A stretch of 64,000 nt of DNA from positions 1 to 64,000 of the forward strand of contig LSIB01000081.1 in NCBI GenBank assembly GCA_001556025.1. The letters are read 5' to 3'. The notes under the pieces were generated by a model. That model did no database searches. It was not told where the DNA came from and saw nothing but the letters and a program-made list of their open reading frames with translations. The stretch's first letter is position 1, and every line of letters starts with the position of its first letter. Made by a program: the position numbers and the translations under genes. The stretch is from Rhizobiales bacterium CCH3-A5. Lineage in GTDB: Bacteria; Pseudomonadota; Alphaproteobacteria; Rhizobiales; Beijerinckiaceae. Shown here piece after piece: positions 8,922 to 15,986 of the stretch.

Positions 8922-9854
8922 ATGCGCCGTCTTCTGATCACGCTGGCCTTCTTCGGGGCGCTCGGGCTTGCCGGCTTCATCGTGCTGACCGATCCGCGCG
9001 TCGTCTCCCCGTCGCCCGTTATCAGTACGCTGCCCGCGCCCGATCTGGAGAACGGAAAGCTGCTCTTCGCGGCGGGCGGCTGCGCATCCTGCCATGCGAC
9101 GCCGGGCCAGGATGACAAGCTGAAACTCGGCGGCGGGCTGGAACTCGGCTCGCCCTTCGGCAAATTCCATGCGCCCAATATCTCGCCGCATACGCGAGAC
9201 GGCATTGGCAATTGGGGCGTCAAGGACTTCGTCGATGCGATGGCGAGCGGCGTCTCGCCCTCGGGCCAGCATTACTATCCGGCCTTTCCCTATACCTCCT
9301 ACCGGCTGATGCCGCCCAAGGCCCTGGCGGACCTGTTCGCCTATATCCGCACGCTCGCGCCCGTAGAGGGCCGGGCTAAGGACCACGAACTGCCGTTCCC
9401 CTTCAACATCCGCCGCGTCGTGGGCGGCTGGAAGTTGCTGTTTTTCGACGGCGCGCCGTTTAAGCCCGATCCGGCCAAGAGCGAGGAGTGGAACCGTGGC
9501 GCCTATCTCGTGAACGGGCCGGGCCATTGCGTCGAATGCCATTCCAACCGCAACGCGCTGGGCGCCATCGTGCAGGCGACGCGCTTCGCCGGCGGACCTG
9601 ATCCGGAAGGCAAGGGCTGGGTGCCCAACATCACCCAGGCCGAGACTGCCTTAGGAAAATGGTCCAAGTCCGAGATCGCCGAACTGCTCAAAAGCGGCTT
9701 CACGCCGGAGTTCGACAGCGTCGGTGGCACGATGGCCGCCGTGGTGAAGAACACCGCGCAATTGTCCGACGCCGATCGGGCCGCGATGGCCGAGTATCTG
9801 AAATCGCTGCCGGCGGTGCAGGGGCCGGTGCGGCCGGCGAAGACGGGGAGTTGA
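8922..9854 (+). CDS. Diheme c-type cytochrome
   Basis: A 310-residue protein anchored or exported by an N-terminal hydrophobic segment (residues ~3-23). Two heme c motifs are present: CASCH at 54-58 and CVECH at 203-207, each followed by a class I cytochrome c fold. The sequence between them (HAPNISPHTRDGIGNWG, YPAFPYTSYRLM) is typical of the cytochrome subunits that serve membrane-bound alcohol or aldehyde dehydrogenases and of cytochromes paired with molybdenum hydroxylases. With the upstream hydroxylase subunit it probably carries electrons from the enzyme toward the respiratory chain in the periplasm. Start ATG at 8922 with only a weak ribosome site. Confidence 0.88.
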   Translation: MRRLLITLAFFGALGLAGFIVLTDPRVVSPSPVISTLPAPDLENGKLLFAAGGCASCHATPGQDDKLKLGGGLELGSPFGKFHAPNISPHTRDGIGNWGVKDFVDAMASGVSPSGQHYYPAFPYTSYRLMPPKALADLFAYIRTLAPVEGRAKDHELPFPFNIRRVVGGWKLLFFDGAPFKPDPAKSEEWNRGAYLVNGPGHCVECHSNRNALGAIVQATRFAGGPDPEGKGWVPNITQAETALGKWSKSEIAELLKSGFTPEFDSVGGTMAAVVKNTAQLSDADRAAMAEYLKSLPAVQGPVRPAKTGS

Positions 9855-9867
9855 GAAGGCGGATCGC

Positions 9868-10488
9868 CTACTCCATCACCGCCGCCTTGAGGATGCAGAC
9901 CATCAGCGCGCTGCCGGGCTGGTCGCCGATGCATCGGACGATGTGGCGGCGGTCGCAGCGGTAGCGCAGCGTGTCGCCGGCCTTGGCGCGCTGGACGATG
10001 TCACCGACCTCGACCTCGAACTCGCCCGACGTCACCGAGAGCGATTCGATAGACCCGCGCTGGTGGCCCTCGGAATCGAGTTCGCCGCCGGGCTCGGCCT
10101 GGACATCGTACCATTGCAGCCATTCCACCGTCTTGATCCAGCCGATGATGGCGAGCCGGAGCTTGCCGTCCTCGGAGACCAGGATCGGCGTGTCGGAGCG
10201 CGAGGTCTTGTCGATGAAGGGCTCTTCCTCGCCGCTGGAGAGCACCCGCTCGATCGAGATGTCGAGCGCCTGCGAGAGCCGCCAGATCGTCGCCAGCGTC
10301 GGGTTGGTCTCGTTGCGCTCGATCTGGCTGATGATCGATTTCGCGACGCCGGACTGCTCGGCGAGTTCCGACAGCGAGAGATTATAGGCCTTGCGCAGGC
10401 GCTGGATCGTCTTGCCGAGTTGGCCGGAGATGACCTGCGCGCCCGATTCGAGCTCGCGTCCGCCGCGTTCCTTCGTCTCGATGCCCAT
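9868..10488 (-). CDS. XRE-family transcriptional regulator with cupin domain
   Basis: A 206-residue regulator. Residues ~18-72 are a lambda-repressor-type helix-turn-helix (IQRLRKAYNLSLSELAEQSG, then SIISQIERNETNPTLATIWR). Residues ~95-200 form a cupin fold (LDSEGHQRGSIESLSVTSGE; GDIVQRAKAGDTLRYRCDRR). Such HTH-cupin proteins sense a small metabolite through the cupin and repress nearby catabolic or transport genes. It converges on the diheme cytochrome (13 bp between stops) and lies downstream of the interrupted alcohol dehydrogenase on the same strand. A dyad in its promoter may be its own operator. Confidence 0.88.
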   Translation of the reverse strand: MGIETKERGGRELESGAQVISGQLGKTIQRLRKAYNLSLSELAEQSGVAKSIISQIERNETNPTLATIWRLSQALDISIERVLSSGEEEPFIDKTSRSDTPILVSEDGKLRLAIIGWIKTVEWLQWYDVQAEPGGELDSEGHQRGSIESLSVTSGEFEVEVGDIVQRAKAGDTLRYRCDRRHIVRCIGDQPGSALMVCILKAAVME

Positions 10489-10523
10489 GCCGGATCACCC
10501 GCCTCCACGCGGTTGCGTTTGCA

Positions 10524-10540
10524 AAACAGAACGCTTGTTT
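10524..10540 (-). promoter_or_regulatory. Possible operator of the XRE-cupin gene
   Basis: AAACA-N7-TGTTT dyad (10524-10540) lies 36-52 bp upstream of the regulator start, where an autoregulatory operator would be expected. The arms are only five bases, so chance occurrence is possible. Confidence 0.25.
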
Positions 10541-10608
10541 GACGAGACGGACAATGCCTGCTCCCGCCGCGCGGGGCAAGGCAGGGAGAAGGGGCGGTCG
10601 CGGCGCGG

Positions 10609-11441
10609 TCAGGCGTCGTCCGCGATGCGGATCACCACATTGCCGATCTTCTCGCCCGTCTCGACATAAGCCGCCGCCGCGACGATCTCCTCGAGCGGGT
10701 AGGCGCGGTCGATGACCGGCGTGAACCGTCCGGCTTCCACAAGGTCTTTCAGGGCAAGCGCCTCCCATTTGCGGTAGAAGGGCACGGGAAAGCGCACCTG
10801 AACGCGGCTGCGCGCCAGCGGCGTCCACAGCGCGAGCAGCGGATTCTGGCACCAGGGGCCGAGTTCGGCGGAGAGATAATAGCCACCCTCGCGCAGCAGG
10901 CGGCGACAACGCCCGAGCGAACTCGTGGGGACCACATCCAGGACGACGTCGTAGACTGCGTCCGTCGCGGTGAAATCGTCCCGCCGATAATCGACGATAC
11001 TGTCGGCTCCGAGCCCCTGCATGATCTCGACCGCCTCCGTCTTGCAGACCGCCGTCACCAGCGCTCCACGGGCCTTGGCGAGCTGCACGGCGGCGGAACC
11101 GATCGCGCCGGACGCCCCGTTGATCAGAATGCGCGGATGCCGCGCGAGATCGACCTGGCGCAGATACATGGCCGCCATCATGGCGCCATCGCAAATGGCG
11201 GCGGCCTGCTCATGGGAAAGATTGGCCGGCTTATGCGCCACGGCTCCGCTCTCGGGGATGCGCAGATACTGCGCATGCGCGCCGGGCCGCTCGTCCTGCA
11301 GCCGGCCGAACACCGCGTCGCCCTCGGCGAACTCCGTCACCTCGCGGCCGATCGCGGCGACCACGCCGGAAAATTCCGTTCCTGAAACCGGATGGCGCGG
11401 CCGCAGCAGGCCGGAAAACGGCCGCACGATGAAGGGTTTTG
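10609..11441 (-). pseudogene. Zinc-type alcohol dehydrogenase/quinone oxidoreductase, C-terminal part (interrupted by IS)
   Basis: This segment encodes the rest of a medium-chain NAD(P)-dependent oxidoreductase: FIVRPFSGLLRPRHPVSGTE, the DAVFGRLQDE region, and the Rossmann domain ILINGASGAIGSAAVQLAK. The N-terminal 51 codons lie at 14972-15124 on the same strand, beyond a 3.53 kb insertion. Joining both parts and removing one copy of the 8-bp target duplication gives 978 nt, an intact 325-residue frame, so the break is due to the insertion alone. An ATG inside the left terminal repeat (11464-11466) is in frame and could start a 285-residue shortened protein (MVSLLHNT followed by AKPFIVRP), which would lack part of the catalytic domain. 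Confidence 0.9.
11434..11441. repeat. Target-site duplication, left copy
   Basis: GGGTTTTG directly abuts the left end of the IS1595-like element and is repeated at 14972-14979. Eight base pairs is the duplication length known for IS1595-family elements. Confidence 0.9.
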
Positions 11442-11474
11442 CGGTATTATGGAGCAAACTCACCATATATGATG
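11442..11474 (+). repeat. Left terminal inverted repeat of the IS1595-like element
   Basis: The 33 bases beginning CGGTATTATGGAGCAAACTC and ending ATATGATG are identical to the reverse complement of 14939-14971; identity stops at base 34. The repeat contains an outward-facing ATG. Confidence 0.93.
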
Positions 11475-11509
11475 TTTACATATCGCATTCGATGATGTAG
11501 ATATCGGGC

Positions 11510-11980
11510 ATGATGAATGCGCCCGATTACGACCGTCCCAATACCGTGGCTGGCCTCGTGGCCAAGCACAAGGAGCTATCCAATCTGCGCGAGCGTTACC
11601 GCGCCGAGATCAAGAAACTCACGATCGACATAGACCACCTCGACGCCGCTATCCGCCTTTTCGACCCGAGCGCCGACACCTCGCCGATAAAAGCGTACGT
11701 GACGAAGCATCGGGCACAGAAGGGCACGGTCAAGCGCTTTGTCCTGAACAGTCTGCGCGAGGCGACGACGCCGTTGACCTCGCGCCAGATCACCGAGATG
11801 TGGGCCGCCGATCGCGGCCTCGACGCGGACGAGGCGACCCTAGTGACGCTCCGCAAGCGAATCGGGGCTGCGATAAAGACTTGCGTCGGCCAGAGGCTGA
11901 TCGAGGATTGCGGCTGGACCACCGAGCACGACGGAAACGGGCCATACAAAAGGTGGGCATTAAAAAGGGGCGGCCCTTAG
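11510..11980 (+). CDS. IS passenger: hypothetical winged-helix-like protein (156 aa)
   Basis: A 156-residue protein not assigned to a named family. Residues ~12-55 are a charged helix pair (LVAKHKELSNLRERYRAEIK, then DHLDAAIRLFDP). Residues ~70-145 look like a winged helix: VKRFVLNSLREATTPLTSRQ, ITEMWAADRGLDADEATL, then a C-terminal GPYKRWAL wing end. Proteins with this coiled-coil-plus-helix layout are frequent in rhizobial accessory DNA. No enzyme motif is seen, so DNA binding is the most that can be inferred. It begins 36 bp inside the left terminal repeat; its stop lies inside a terminator-like hairpin. Confidence 0.75.
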   Translation: MMNAPDYDRPNTVAGLVAKHKELSNLRERYRAEIKKLTIDIDHLDAAIRLFDPSADTSPIKAYVTKHRAQKGTVKRFVLNSLREATTPLTSRQITEMWAADRGLDADEATLVTLRKRIGAAIKTCVGQRLIEDCGWTTEHDGNGPYKRWALKRGGP

Positions 11981-11988
11981 GCCGCCCC
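11967..11988 (-). terminator. Rho-independent terminator for the 64-aa passenger gene
   Basis: Perfect 9-bp stem GGGGCGGCC/GGCCGCCCC with a four-base loop. Read on the minus strand it is followed by TTTTTA, so it ends the 12000-12194 transcript; it also overlaps the stop codon of the convergent 156-aa gene. Confidence 0.8.
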
Positions 11989-11999
11989 CGTCTCGTTCG

Positions 12000-12194
12000 T
12001 CACGCCCTCGGGAAATCCGGGGGGAGCGCCAAAGCCGGCGGGATGTTGGGGAAACGACGCCCCTTCACCACGTCGGCGATCCGGCCAAAGTTGAGGCCGG
12101 GGTAGTAGCCCGAGATCCACGAGTAAGGAACGTTCCGCTCCCGAGCGGCCTTGATAACCGGCACCATGTCCGGCGTGAGGTCGCGGTCCTGCAT
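12000..12194 (-). CDS. IS passenger: small conserved hypothetical protein (64 aa)
   Basis: A 64-residue protein of unknown function. It has a short helical start (MVPVIKAARERNVPYSWISG) and the segment YPGLNFGRIADVVKGRRF, which resembles a small DNA-binding helix-turn-helix: PYSWISGYY could be the positioning helix and FGRIADVVKGRRF the recognition helix. The ATG at 12192-12194 is preceded by a clear ribosome site (AAGGAAAAGG). It converges on the 156-aa gene with a shared terminator. Possibly a regulator of the element; this is a guess from motif shape. Confidence 0.7.
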   Translation of the reverse strand: MQDRDLTPDMVPVIKAARERNVPYSWISGYYPGLNFGRIADVVKGRRFPNIPPALALPPDFPRA

Positions 12195-12296
12195 GACCTT
12201 TTCCTTTCGAAAAGGATGCGACCGAATAACGGTTGACGCTGATTCTCAGATGAATCATTGTCGGCACGCTCTGATGCCCGCTACGCGGTCATTGTT

Positions 12297-12322
12297 CTGA
12301 TCTGAAACCATTTTCAGATCAG
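12297..12322. repeat. 26-bp perfect dyad in the IS spacer
   Basis: CTGATCTGAAA (12297-12307) and TTTCAGATCAG (12312-12322) are perfect 11-bp arms around CCAT. The half-element TCAGATCAGG recurs at 12400-12409. The dyad lies in the 400-bp gene-free stretch 12195-12594 between two divergent passenger genes, where an operator or a structured RNA end would be expected. Nothing else was found in that stretch apart from a promoter at its right end. Confidence 0.6.
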
Positions 12323-12540
12323 GGTGGAGCCGGAGCAATGCCCCGGCCCCTGCCGCCCTTGTGGCGACTGCTGAAACTGACCAGGTGTTCGAGACCTCGT
12401 CAGATCAGGAAGCGTCGTCATATGGGTTCCATCTAAAGCCTCCTTATCAAACAGCTTCGGGCGGGAATCATCGATTCCCGCCCCTATCCTGCACGGCCGT
12501 GGACAAAGTGCAAGAAGGCGTTTTGGTCGTTAGACAAATT

Positions 12541-12569
12541 TTGACTTCTCTGTCCACTACGGCTATATG
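12541..12569 (+). promoter_or_regulatory. Sigma-70 promoter of the 330-aa passenger gene
   Basis: TTGACT (12541-12546), 17-bp spacer, TATATG (12564-12569), 25 bp before the ATG at 12595. The strength of this match, together with GGGAGGG at 12583-12589, favours 12595 as the start over the in-frame GTG at 12361. Confidence 0.65.
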
Positions 12570-12594
12570 GACATCCATACGCAGGGAGGGTGCT

Positions 12595-13587
12595 ATGCCG
12601 GACAATGTTGAAGTCAAAGCCGCGCAGAAGCGCAAAGTGGGGCGGAGCCCTTCATACCCGACGTTGAACGTTCAGGAGGCGCTGGAGAAGGCTCGCGCGC
12701 TCTACAATAGAGAGGGCGATTATGCCGCCCCGCTATCGTCAGCGGCGGCGGCCTGGGATTACAGCGCCAAGAGCAGCGGCTCACGGCAGGTACTGGCAAC
12801 TCTCAGATATTACGGGCTGATCGACGTTACCGGCGACGGCGACACGCGGAAGATCAAAATCAGTGACACCGCTCGCCGAATTCTTCTCGATAAGCGTGAG
12901 GATGACACCGAGAGGAGGCAGCTCCTCCGGAAGGTGGCCTTGAACCCATCCGTGCATCGGACGCTGCACGAGGAGTACAAATCCGGCCTCGCCTCAGACA
13001 GCTCAGTCATCCACTTTTTGGTGTTTGACCACGGCTTCAACGAGAGTGCGGCAGGGGAGGTTCTGGCCGAATTCAAGGAAACGGCCAAGATCGTTGGCCT
13101 CTATGATGCTCCGAAAGACATGGACAAAGGCGCACCAAAGAATCATACTCCAGAGCCCGATCAGCGCGCACCTGAGATTAAGGTCGGCGATCGGATTCAA
13201 TGGACCAGCCAAGGAGTAGACCAGTTCGCAAAAGGGGCGCTGGTCTTAGGATTCTCCGAGGACGGGCAGTGGATCTTCACCGATCAATCGCCGGGTGGCG
13301 TGCCAGTCAAAGAGGTTTTGGTCATGGAACAGAGTGTGCAACCGCCGGCCCCCGTACCACCGCAGATGCCCGCGCATCTCGTAGCGGGGTTGGCAGCTAG
13401 ACAGGGGCGTGAGCCAACGCAGGACATGAAGCCGGGTTCTAGAAAGGCTGTCTTCCCTGTGGACGACGGGGATGTAACGTTGATCTTCCCCGAAGGCATT
13501 TCGGCGGATGGCCTGCGCGAACTAGGCCTGTATCTCGATATCTTCCTGAAGAAAGAGCAGAAGAAGAAAGAAGGCGGCGTCGTCTGA
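12595..13587 (+). CDS. IS passenger: hypothetical DNA-associated protein (330 aa)
   Basis: A 330-residue cytoplasmic protein with no family name I can assign. After a basic start, RSPSYPTLNVQEALEKARAL opens a helical domain (residues ~18-110) that resembles a winged helix, with RQVLATLRYYGLIDVTGDGD as helix-turn-wing. A helical middle (RRQLLRKVALNPSVHRTLHE) follows, then a beta-rich piece (IKVGDRIQWTSQG) and a proline-rich linker. The C terminus (DGDVTLIFPEGISADGLREL) is a small motif often seen at the end of such accessory proteins. No nuclease, ATPase or protease motif is visible. It is the largest passenger of the IS1595-like element and ends 8 bp from the convergent transposase. Confidence 0.8.
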   Translation: MPDNVEVKAAQKRKVGRSPSYPTLNVQEALEKARALYNREGDYAAPLSSAAAAWDYSAKSSGSRQVLATLRYYGLIDVTGDGDTRKIKISDTARRILLDKREDDTERRQLLRKVALNPSVHRTLHEEYKSGLASDSSVIHFLVFDHGFNESAAGEVLAEFKETAKIVGLYDAPKDMDKGAPKNHTPEPDQRAPEIKVGDRIQWTSQGVDQFAKGALVLGFSEDGQWIFTDQSPGGVPVKEVLVMEQSVQPPAPVPPQMPAHLVAGLAARQGREPTQDMKPGSRKAVFPVDDGDVTLIFPEGISADGLRELGLYLDIFLKKEQKKKEGGVV

Positions 13588-13595
13588 CGGCCCAC

Positions 13596-14561
13596 TCAAT
13601 CGTTGCCCCGGCGCTGCCAGTAGCCGCACCACTGAGCGGACTTCGGGGCCATGGCAACGGCACCCATCGACATAACGAACTGGGTGCCGTTCGCCTCGCG
13701 ACGGTTGTCTTCGCGCCATGCCATCTCGGCGGCATACGCACCAAGGTAGTTGCCGGCGATCCGGTGATGAATGCCGATCTCGGCCCGCCGCATCCGAGAG
13801 AAAAAGGATTCGGCGGCGTTCGTGCATGCACCGTCCTGTGAGTAAGCCTCCTTGTGGTTGATGCGCTTTATCGGGAAGTACGCCGCGAGCCGATCCCAGT
13901 GCGACGCTTCATCAGCGTGCACCACCGAGCCGGGCTTGATGTTCCGAGCGACGAAGGCAACGCCATCGGCTTCATGTTTGGCGACGTGGGTGATCGTCCG
14001 TCCAGTGACTTCGCGCGCGACGATGACTGACTGGCGCTTGCCGGTTTGGTTGGCGGAGCGGCGAAGGTCTTTGCGATCTTCGCGACGGTTGGCCGGTTTA
14101 ACGTACCCGCCGAAATATGCGCCATCAACGGCCACGTCGCCAGCAAGAGCGCCGTCGTCGCGCGCGAGCTTTATTGCCTCGCGCACCTTGTGGAGCATGA
14201 CGAATGCCGTCTTGTAGTCGATCGACAGATCGCGGGAGAGTTGAAGCGCGCTGTATCCCTTGGCACCGTTCACGAAGACAGCAATCGCGGCCAGAATGTC
14301 GCGAATGTCCAGCTTGCGACTATGGAAGATTGTCCCGGAAGTGATGCTGTACTGCTTGCCGCAGCCCTTGCACTTGAACACCCGGCGCGCTGCCAGATCG
14401 TAGGATTCGCAGCACCCGCAAACCGGACAGACCGGCTCGCCATCAGTTTCAGGCCACCGAACCTTGCGAAATGCGGAGCGCGCTTCGTCGTCCGACATCC
14501 GCATGACCTTGGCCAGCGAGAGGGTTTTTGCGGCGGGTGAAAGGAGGAAGTGCTGAGACAT
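13596..14561 (-). CDS. IS1595-family transposase
   Basis: A 321-residue transposase. The N-terminal CPVCGC...CKGCGKQYS at about residues 44-70 is the zinc ribbon of the family. The catalytic ISXO2-like domain follows: first Asp in AVDGAYFGG, second in VVHADEASHWD, and the CTNAAESFFSRMRR segment supplying the Asn/Glu acidic end of the DDN(E)K pattern. It should cut and rejoin the 33-bp inverted repeats. The start is taken at MSQHFLLSP (ATG 14559-14561), the usual opening in the family; an upstream ATG at 14585 would add eight residues. Intact, with no frameshift. Confidence 0.93.
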   Translation of the reverse strand: MSQHFLLSPAAKTLSLAKVMRMSDDEARSAFRKVRWPETDGEPVCPVCGCCESYDLAARRVFKCKGCGKQYSITSGTIFHSRKLDIRDILAAIAVFVNGAKGYSALQLSRDLSIDYKTAFVMLHKVREAIKLARDDGALAGDVAVDGAYFGGYVKPANRREDRKDLRRSANQTGKRQSVIVAREVTGRTITHVAKHEADGVAFVARNIKPGSVVHADEASHWDRLAAYFPIKRINHKEAYSQDGACTNAAESFFSRMRRAEIGIHHRIAGNYLGAYAAEMAWREDNRREANGTQFVMSMGAVAMAPKSAQWCGYWQRRGND

Positions 14562-14657
14562 ATCAAATCCGATGATGTTGTACACCGGATATAGGACATT
14601 GAAATATCGAATGCAAGGATGTACATCATCATTTATGAGGTTTTTTCTGGAGATTCG

Positions 14658-14897
14658 ATGATGTCTGAGGATGGGTCGCTGACCGCGTACGAAGAGCGGG
14701 CCAAAAACATACTGAAAAGCGAACTAAAGCGCAGGGGCATAACGTATGCCGCGCTAGCCGAGCGGCTGAAAGCGAACGGCGCGAATGAGAGCGAGCGCAA
14801 TATCGCCAACAAAATAAGCCGAGGCAGCTTCACTGCCGCGTTCTTCATGATGTGCATGGACGCGATCGGCGTACGTCAAGTCAGCCTGGACGTTTAG
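14658..14897 (+). CDS. IS passenger: DUF6471-like small protein
   Basis: A 79-residue protein matching the DUF6471 pattern: ILKSELKRRGITYAALAERL, then NIANKISRGSFTAAFFMMCM and a short hydrophobic end. The fold is helix-turn-helix-like, so DNA binding is plausible. GGAG at 14649-14652 fits the ATG at 14658 (a second ATG is at 14661); a longer start at 14619 is less likely. It is the last gene before the right terminal repeat and diverges from the transposase, 96 bp apart, so it is placed to control transposase expression. Confidence 0.75.
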   Translation: MMSEDGSLTAYEERAKNILKSELKRRGITYAALAERLKANGANESERNIANKISRGSFTAAFFMMCMDAIGVRQVSLDV

Positions 14898-14938
14898 CTC
14901 TTCTATTACGGAGGCTCATCGCAAACGATGAGAATCAT

Positions 14939-14971
14939 CATCATATATGGTGAGTTTGCTCCATAATACCG
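14939..14971 (-). repeat. Right terminal inverted repeat of the IS1595-like element
   Basis: Reverse complement is identical over 33 bases to 11442-11474. The outer end is CCATAATACCG before the duplicated target GGGTTTTG. Confidence 0.93.
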
Positions 14972-14979
14972 GGGTTTTG
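14972..14979. repeat. Target-site duplication, right copy
   Basis: GGGTTTTG, identical to 11434-11441, directly after the right inverted repeat. Confidence 0.9.
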
Positions 14980-15124
14980 CGGCGCGAAAGCCGCAATCGG
15001 AGCGGTTCATCGTCGAAGCGTGGACCTTCACCAGCAGGTCGCGCGGCCCCGGCTCGGGCCGAGCGACCTCGGCGATCCGCATCACCGAAGGCGGCCCGTA
15101 GCGTTCATGAACTGCGGCTCTCAT
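14972..15124 (-). pseudogene. Alcohol dehydrogenase/quinone oxidoreductase, N-terminal part (interrupted by IS)
   Basis: The ATG at 15122-15124 starts MRAAVHERYGPPSVM and runs through RPEPGPRDLLVKVHASTMNR to SDCGFRAAKP, the N-terminal GroES-like catalytic domain of a medium-chain dehydrogenase. After 51 codons the frame enters the right end of the IS1595-like element and stops within it (at 14906). The remainder of the gene is at 10609-11441. The reconstructed protein is full length for the family (325 residues). Confidence 0.9.
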
Positions 15125-15332
15125 CCAGTTCCTCCGACTTGGCGCTGGGCTGCGCAACGCGCAGGCCCAAAGGCGGCATATGACGGGAAGCCGCGATTCG
15201 ATACCTCGGGCCGGTCGAGCGCGATCAAGTCACCGGCAAGGGCGTGTTCAGGGGTTTGCCGAACAATGCTTTCCGAGAATTGAGAAGCCGGCGGAGCCGC
15301 CTTCGGTGCTGAACTTTCGGTGTGAGTCCTCA

Positions 15333-15947
15333 ATGCGTCCGGCCAAGCGCTTGCCGCTAACTTTTCGACTACGGCAGCTTATAAGCGAGCGCCGCGAGAG
15401 CGATGGCATTCTGCTGGCCGCTATTGGCGGTCAGCCTCCGCTCGATCGAATGGAGCAGGCGCTCGACCTCATCCGGCGACACGACCCTGTGCGATATCGA
15501 CGGATGCAGAGAGATGTCGAACTCATCTGCGTCTGGTTACTACCAGGGTATCTGGGGAGTTTCGACGAAAAGGCTCGGGCTTCGATCATCGACCGCCGCT
15601 TTGTCTTGGACGGCACCACCAATCCAGCGATGATCGCGTCCGTCATCGTTCACGAGGCTTGCCATGGGCGGCTCTGGTCGCTTGGCATCGATTATCCGGC
15701 GGATCGACGCGTTCGAATCGAGGCGTTGTGCAAGCGTCAAGAGCTACGCTTCGCTTCAAGGCTTCAGGATCAGGCACTTATCGGCTGGATTAACGACTGG
15801 GATGCTGGAGCGAGGATGACGGATCGCGAAATGAAGGAGGATTGGATGGAAGGGCAGGTTGATATGGCACGTCACCTGGGAGTGCCCAATTTTGTTATCA
15901 GCGGCCTCGTTGCGCTCCGTCGTTTGCGCGACGCACTGCGGCGATAG
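15333..15947 (+). CDS. Conserved hypothetical protein with HEACH (HExxH-type) motif
   Basis: A 204-residue protein. SVIVHEACHGRLW contains an HExxH zinc-binding pattern at about residues 107-111, and ADRRVRIEALCKRQELRFAS downstream could give the third ligand (E). Together these suggest a small zincin-like metallopeptidase or an inactive relative. No signal peptide is seen; the start at 15333 is chosen because upstream codons look like the remains of the neighbouring region and a reading from 15180 would add an unusual leader. It lies just outside the broken dehydrogenase and converges on the EamA permease. Function unknown. Confidence 0.65.
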   Translation: MRPAKRLPLTFRLRQLISERRESDGILLAAIGGQPPLDRMEQALDLIRRHDPVRYRRMQRDVELICVWLLPGYLGSFDEKARASIIDRRFVLDGTTNPAMIASVIVHEACHGRLWSLGIDYPADRRVRIEALCKRQELRFASRLQDQALIGWINDWDAGARMTDREMKEDWMEGQVDMARHLGVPNFVISGLVALRRLRDALRR

Positions 15948-15986
15948 CGCCGCGCGCTGTTGAGCAGTCGCCTCGCGTCGAAGCAA

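Larger units (their letters stand above)
11442..14971. mobile_element. IS1595-like element with passenger genes (3530 bp)
   Basis: Both ends carry the same 33-bp inverted repeat and are flanked by the 8-bp direct repeat GGGTTTTG. Inside are an IS1595-type transposase on the minus strand (13596-14561) and four further genes: 11510-11980 (+), 12000-12194 (-), 12595-13587 (+) and 14658-14897 (+). Plain IS1595 elements are about 1 kb; some subgroups such as ISNwi1 and ISNha5 are known to carry passengers, and this element fits that pattern. It has inserted into an alcohol dehydrogenase gene. Codon use and the lower GC of the internal spacers differ from the flanking chromosome. The perfect ends and intact transposase suggest a recent, possibly still active insertion. 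Confidence 0.92.

Noticed and set aside
12361-12594. N-terminal extension of the 330-aa passenger from GTG 12361
   Set aside because: A near-consensus promoter and a good ribosome site lie inside the extension, and ATG 12595 begins a typical start.
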